A DNA stretch of 7,403 nucleotides from Colimorpha sp045591485 (GTDB lineage: Bacteria; Bacteroidota; Bacteroidia; Bacteroidales; P3), in contig JAZNSV010000015.1 of assembly GCA_045591485.1 (NCBI GenBank), forward strand, positions 1 through 7,403. The letters run 5' to 3'. Numbering within the stretch: position 1 is the first letter of the stretch; each line of letters begins with the position of its first letter. A model generated the notes under the pieces. That model did no database searches and was not told the DNA's origin. It saw nothing but the letters and a program-made list of their open reading frames with translations. Below, one piece after another: positions 5,465 to 7,403 of the stretch. Position numbers and translations under genes: made by a program.

Positions 5465-5599
5465 TTAAAGAAAACACGCAGTTGATAAAGTTATCGGACT
5501 TCCGTAGGCTGACGGACAAAACAGGAAAAAACGGATGAAGGTTTATCTCCATAACTCGCTGATTTTTACCTACCCCCATGAATTGCACAGGTAATCGTC

Positions 5600-5622
5600 G
5601 GGAGGATGTCCTCTTTGTTTTT
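5600..5622 (+). terminator. Possible terminator after the small-protein pair
   Basis: GAGG (5602-5605), loop ATGT, CCTC (5610-5613), extended by G-T wobbles, is followed directly by TTTGTTTTT. The stem is short, but the T-tract and the position 136 bases past the stop fit a weak intrinsic terminator. The rest of 5465-5705 holds a duplicated TTAATTCATT (5621-5639) and a further hairpin, and no gene that I can support. Confidence 0.4.
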
Positions 5623-5650
5623 AATTCATTTAATTCATTTGCCTGCACCT

Positions 5651-5667
5651 GCCGCAATGCTGCGGCG
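5651..5667 (+). other. GC-rich hairpin in the leader of the lipoprotein gene
   Basis: GCCGCA, loop ATGC, TGCGGC forms a perfect 6-bp stem about 40 bases before ATG 5706. No T-run follows. It may be a leader structure or the remains of a terminator. A one-mismatch TAnnTTTG, TTCATTTG (5634-5641), lies just upstream; if it is a promoter, this hairpin would be at the very 5' end of the transcript. Confidence 0.4.
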
Positions 5668-5705
5668 GGGTGGGATGGTTTTGTAAACTCAGAATTTCAA
5701 TCAAT

Positions 5706-6410
5706 ATGAAGAAATTATTTTTACTCGGCGCGATGGTGTGCGCCCTCGGAATGATGACCGCCTGCACAGAAAAAGACAATGGTGGCAGTAATGAACCAAC
5801 CCCCATTCCAACCGACACGGTAAAATGGGTTGACCTTGGATTGCCAAGCGGTTTGCTGTGGGCGGAGTGCAACCTTGGCGCCAGCAGCCCCGAAGAGTAC
5901 GGCAACTACTACGCTTGGGGTGAGACGCAGCCCAAGGACCTTTACTTTTGGAACACCTATCGCTACTGTACGTTAGATAATGCGGGTGTGTTCCAGACAC
6001 TGACCAAATACAACACATTGGAGTCCTATGGTACGGTAGACAGCCTGACCACCTTGCAGGCCATTGACGATGCCGCCACTGCCGCACTTGGCAACAGTGC
6101 CCGTACCCCAACAATGGCAGAATGGGAGGAATTGATTGCCAACACCACTGCTGAGTGGACTACACAAAACAATGTGAATGGATACCTCTTCACCGCCACC
6201 AACGGAAATACCCTGTTTTTACCTGCAGCAGGCATTCGCTGGTCTGAAGAATTACGTGGTGAGAGCACCAATGGCGCTTATCTGTCCAGTACTCTATGTA
6301 CAGAGCTCCCATACCAGGGAAATACGTTCCGATTCTATTCAGAAGACTATTTCTTATATTATGACAATCGTTGTAGCGGTTTGTCTGTTCGCGCGGTACG
6401 CGGCAAATGA
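5706..6410 (+). CDS. Lipoprotein with Fibrobacter succinogenes major paralogous-type domain
   Basis: 234 residues from ATG 5706; an upstream GTG at 5670 is rejected because it would precede the signal peptide. Residues 1-20 are an SPII signal with lipobox MTAC (C20), then a Gly/Ser/Pro/Thr linker (25-38). Residues 40-234 follow the pattern of the large Bacteroidales 'VDLGLPSGLLWA' family: WVDLGLPSGLLWAECNLGA (41-59), EEYGNYYAWGE, LTKYN, DDAA, RTPTMAEWEEL (133-143), GYLFTATNGNTLFLPAAGIR (159-178), and the closing SGLSVRAVR (224-232). The family is expanded in gut Bacteroidales and Fibrobacter and is thought to be surface-exposed; no enzymatic function is established. The ends are complete. The usual WRMPT reads ARTPT here. 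Its last bases abut the tandem repeat region. Confidence 0.9.
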   Translation: MKKLFLLGAMVCALGMMTACTEKDNGGSNEPTPIPTDTVKWVDLGLPSGLLWAECNLGASSPEEYGNYYAWGETQPKDLYFWNTYRYCTLDNAGVFQTLTKYNTLESYGTVDSLTTLQAIDDAATAALGNSARTPTMAEWEELIANTTAEWTTQNNVNGYLFTATNGNTLFLPAAGIRWSEELRGESTNGAYLSSTLCTELPYQGNTFRFYSEDYFLYYDNRCSGLSVRAVRGK

Positions 6411-6435
6411 TCTCTCTCGCACAGCCAACGTTTCA

Positions 6436-6765
6436 GAAACCGCCTATCGCAACGCGCGAAAGGGCGAAACGGTTTTGAAAACGGCTTTCGCAGCGTGCGA
6501 CGGGGCATTTCTGGACGGGAAACGGCTTTCGCAACGTGAGAAAGGGCCAATCGGGGCGGAAAACGGGTTTCGCAGGGCACGACGGGGTGTTTAGGAACGA
6601 AAACAAGGTTTTGCGGGGGTGCAAACGGGTGTTTTGAAAATGAAACAAGGTTTCGCAGGTTGCGAAAGTGCCTTTCGGATTGAAAACAGGGTTTTGCAGG
6701 ATTACAACGGGGTGTTTTGAAACGAAAACATAGTTTTGCAGGGCTGCAATGCGGCCTCTCGGAAT
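6436..6765 (+). repeat. Degenerate tandem repeat, eight units of about 41 bp
   Basis: Unit borders read at 6436, 6477, 6519, 6559, 6599, 6642, 6682 and 6724, ending at 6765, each starting GAAA(A)C. A typical unit goes GAAAACAGGG, TTTTGCAGG, a TGC(G/A)A-like core, CGGGGTG, TTTTGGAA(C/T). Units are 40-43 bases and share an estimated 60-80 percent of positions. The total of 330 bases is 110 codons, which fits six 42-base and two 39-base units. Accordingly the minus strand stays open through all of it and encodes a diverged 13-14-residue repeat, and the + strand has only two stops in one frame. The whole 6411-6795 interval contains no other supported feature. There are no conserved repeats with unique spacers, so it is not a CRISPR. 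Confidence 0.8.
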
Positions 6766-6795
6766 GAAATATTAATAACGTAATACTACATAGAT

Positions 6796-7191
6796 ATGGA
6801 AGCAATCAAATTTGACGAAAAATCGTTGTCGCGGTACCCCGTGGCATTTTATTTCAGCGCGGTGAAAGCTTTTGAGGAGCGCATCCGCGCGGCGGAATGC
6901 GGACAGGAACGGTTCCAAAGGATGCGGGACGAGTACAGCAGGCTGTTCGTGGCTTTCGACGAGGCCTACAAACGGACGCAGAAGAGCGAGCTGACGGCGA
7001 AGATTGCCGCCCTGGACAAGGAGCGCGACGGCTACGCCTACGTGATACAGAAGGTTGCCGAGGCGTGGGCCGCGAAACTCGAGGACGAGGCGCTGGCGGT
7101 GCACGGCCGCAGGGTGGCGCAGGTGTTCCGTGACTACGGCTTCCGCACCAGCGAGGCGCTGGTGGCCGAGTGCTATGGCTGCCGAGCTTGA
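6796..7191 (+). CDS. Helical protein of unknown function (DUF6261-like?), broken downstream
   Basis: 131 residues as read to the TGA at 7189-7191. The protein is almost all charged helix without signal or membrane segment: FDEKSLSRYPVAFYFSAVKAF (5-25, in part), ERFQRMRDEYSRLFVAFDEAY (38-58, in part), KSELTAKIAALDKERDGYAY, AEAWAAKLEDEALAVHGRR, VFRDYGFRTSEALVAEC. The repeated pattern of aromatic and acidic helices recalls Bacteroidales DUF6261-type proteins, but the assignment is tentative. The last residues YGCRA look like out-of-frame reading, and the coding pattern continues beyond the stop (see 7175-7347), so this is most likely the front part of a damaged gene. The start is ATG 6796, directly after the tandem repeats and an AT-rich spacer; no exact promoter match is seen. 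Confidence 0.7.
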   Translation: MEAIKFDEKSLSRYPVAFYFSAVKAFEERIRAAECGQERFQRMRDEYSRLFVAFDEAYKRTQKSELTAKIAALDKERDGYAYVIQKVAEAWAAKLEDEALAVHGRRVAQVFRDYGFRTSEALVAECYGCRA

Positions 7192-7347
7192 TGAGGCAAC
7201 GCCAAGATTCACAATATGGAGCAGAAGCTGGCGGAGCGCGACTTGGTGAGCGACCTGCAGATGATGGGCCTCACGGAGCTGAACCGCCGCCTGCTCAGCC
7301 GCACGGAGCAGATAGAGCAGACGATGGGCAAGCGCGTAGCTGCGTAA
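7175..7347 (+). pseudogene. Continuation of the helical protein gene after a compensated double frameshift
   Basis: If T7174 is skipped, the next bases read MAAELDEA, continuing the helix after VAEC. Near 7196-7198 one base appears lost, after which the original frame resumes as NAKIHNMEQKLAERDLVSDL, continues with MMGLTELNRRLL, and ends EQTMGKRVAA at TAA 7345-7347. Joined, the gene would encode about 183 residues with unbroken charged-helix character and GC-rich third positions. As it stands, two adjacent TGA codons (7189-7194) interrupt the frame. Sequencing error at both sites is an alternative. The original gene may also have been longer, since the TAA lies just before a palindrome at 7360. 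Confidence 0.65.
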
Positions 7348-7359
7348 GTTGAGCGCAAT

Positions 7360-7375
7360 AGCAAGCTAGCTTGCT
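7360..7375 (+). repeat. 16-bp perfect palindrome
   Basis: AGCAAGCTAGCTTGCT is its own reverse complement. Flanking GCAA (7355-7358) and TTGC (7378-7381) extend it imperfectly. It lies 12 bases past the last stop of the broken gene. There is no T-run. It may be part of a dispersed palindromic repeat or a junction; the window ends 28 bases later. Confidence 0.6.
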
Positions 7376-7403
7376 TGTTGCCGAAATGAAGCAGCGTAAA
7401 CGA

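Noticed and set aside
5461..5538. GTG-started 25-codon frame as the missing toxin of the antitoxin-like gene
   Set aside because: It is far too short for a PIN or RelE toxin and has none of their motifs.
5448..5657. Minus-strand frame of 69 codons in the 5465-5705 spacer
   Set aside because: It overlaps the 3' end of the antitoxin-like gene and a possible terminator, has no minus-strand promoter that I can see, and shows no recognisable motif.
6436..6765. CRISPR array or integron attC array
   Set aside because: Units are contiguous and diverged throughout, with no conserved repeat alternating with unique spacers and no attC-like core sites or cas/integrase genes.

Overview
The window looks like a piece of a Bacteroidales chromosome (Prevotella-, Muribaculaceae- or Paraprevotella-like; genus not resolvable by eye). 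The reasons are TAnnTTTG-type -7 promoter elements at 35-42 and 4976-4983, A-rich leaders with few Shine-Dalgarno sites, several lipoproteins with short SPII signals, an 'LPSGLLWA' major-paralogous-domain lipoprotein, and intergenic AATTGAGA and GAAGTTAA repeats. All supported genes lie on the + strand. Codon use is GC-rich in the first half and the spacers are AT-rich.

Layout. 88-1611 is one open frame joining a DHH/DHHA1 phosphoesterase (NrnA-like) to an FKBP-like lipoprotein; the end of the NrnA part is also a complete lipoprotein signal peptide. 1612-1807 is a repeat-rich spacer holding AATTGAG repeats and two identical 30-bp palindrome-containing units. 1808-2710 is a second FKBP-type prolyl isomerase lipoprotein. 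2711-2911 is a GAAGTTAA array followed by two inverted copies that run up to the start codon of adk. 2912-3469 is adk, closed by a 12-bp-stem terminator. This first half is a housekeeping block: nano-RNA/pAp turnover, envelope protein folding and adenylate homeostasis.

3596-5464 is an accessory block of small genes: a RelB/DinJ-like antitoxin and YafQ-type mRNA interferase overlapping by 4 bp, a 157-aa conserved-looking protein of unknown function, a DUF2442 protein, and, behind a new promoter, a pair of very small proteins, the second of them antitoxin-like but with no recognisable toxin after it. 5706-6410 is a lipoprotein of the Fibrobacter-succinogenes-major-paralogous type. 6411-6795 has no convincing gene and is filled by eight diverged units of a tandem repeat of about 41 bp. 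6796-7347 is a helical protein gene broken by what reads as an inserted base and, about 22 bases later, a lost base that restores the frame. It ends next to a 16-bp perfect palindrome at 7360-7375.

The best candidates for something new are the nested or fused nrnA-FKBP reading frame, the codon-phased minisatellite with a long open antisense frame, the inverted repeat arms flanking the spacer upstream of adk, and the compensated double frameshift. I do not see a clear large undescribed system; the small-protein block is the nearest thing to one.
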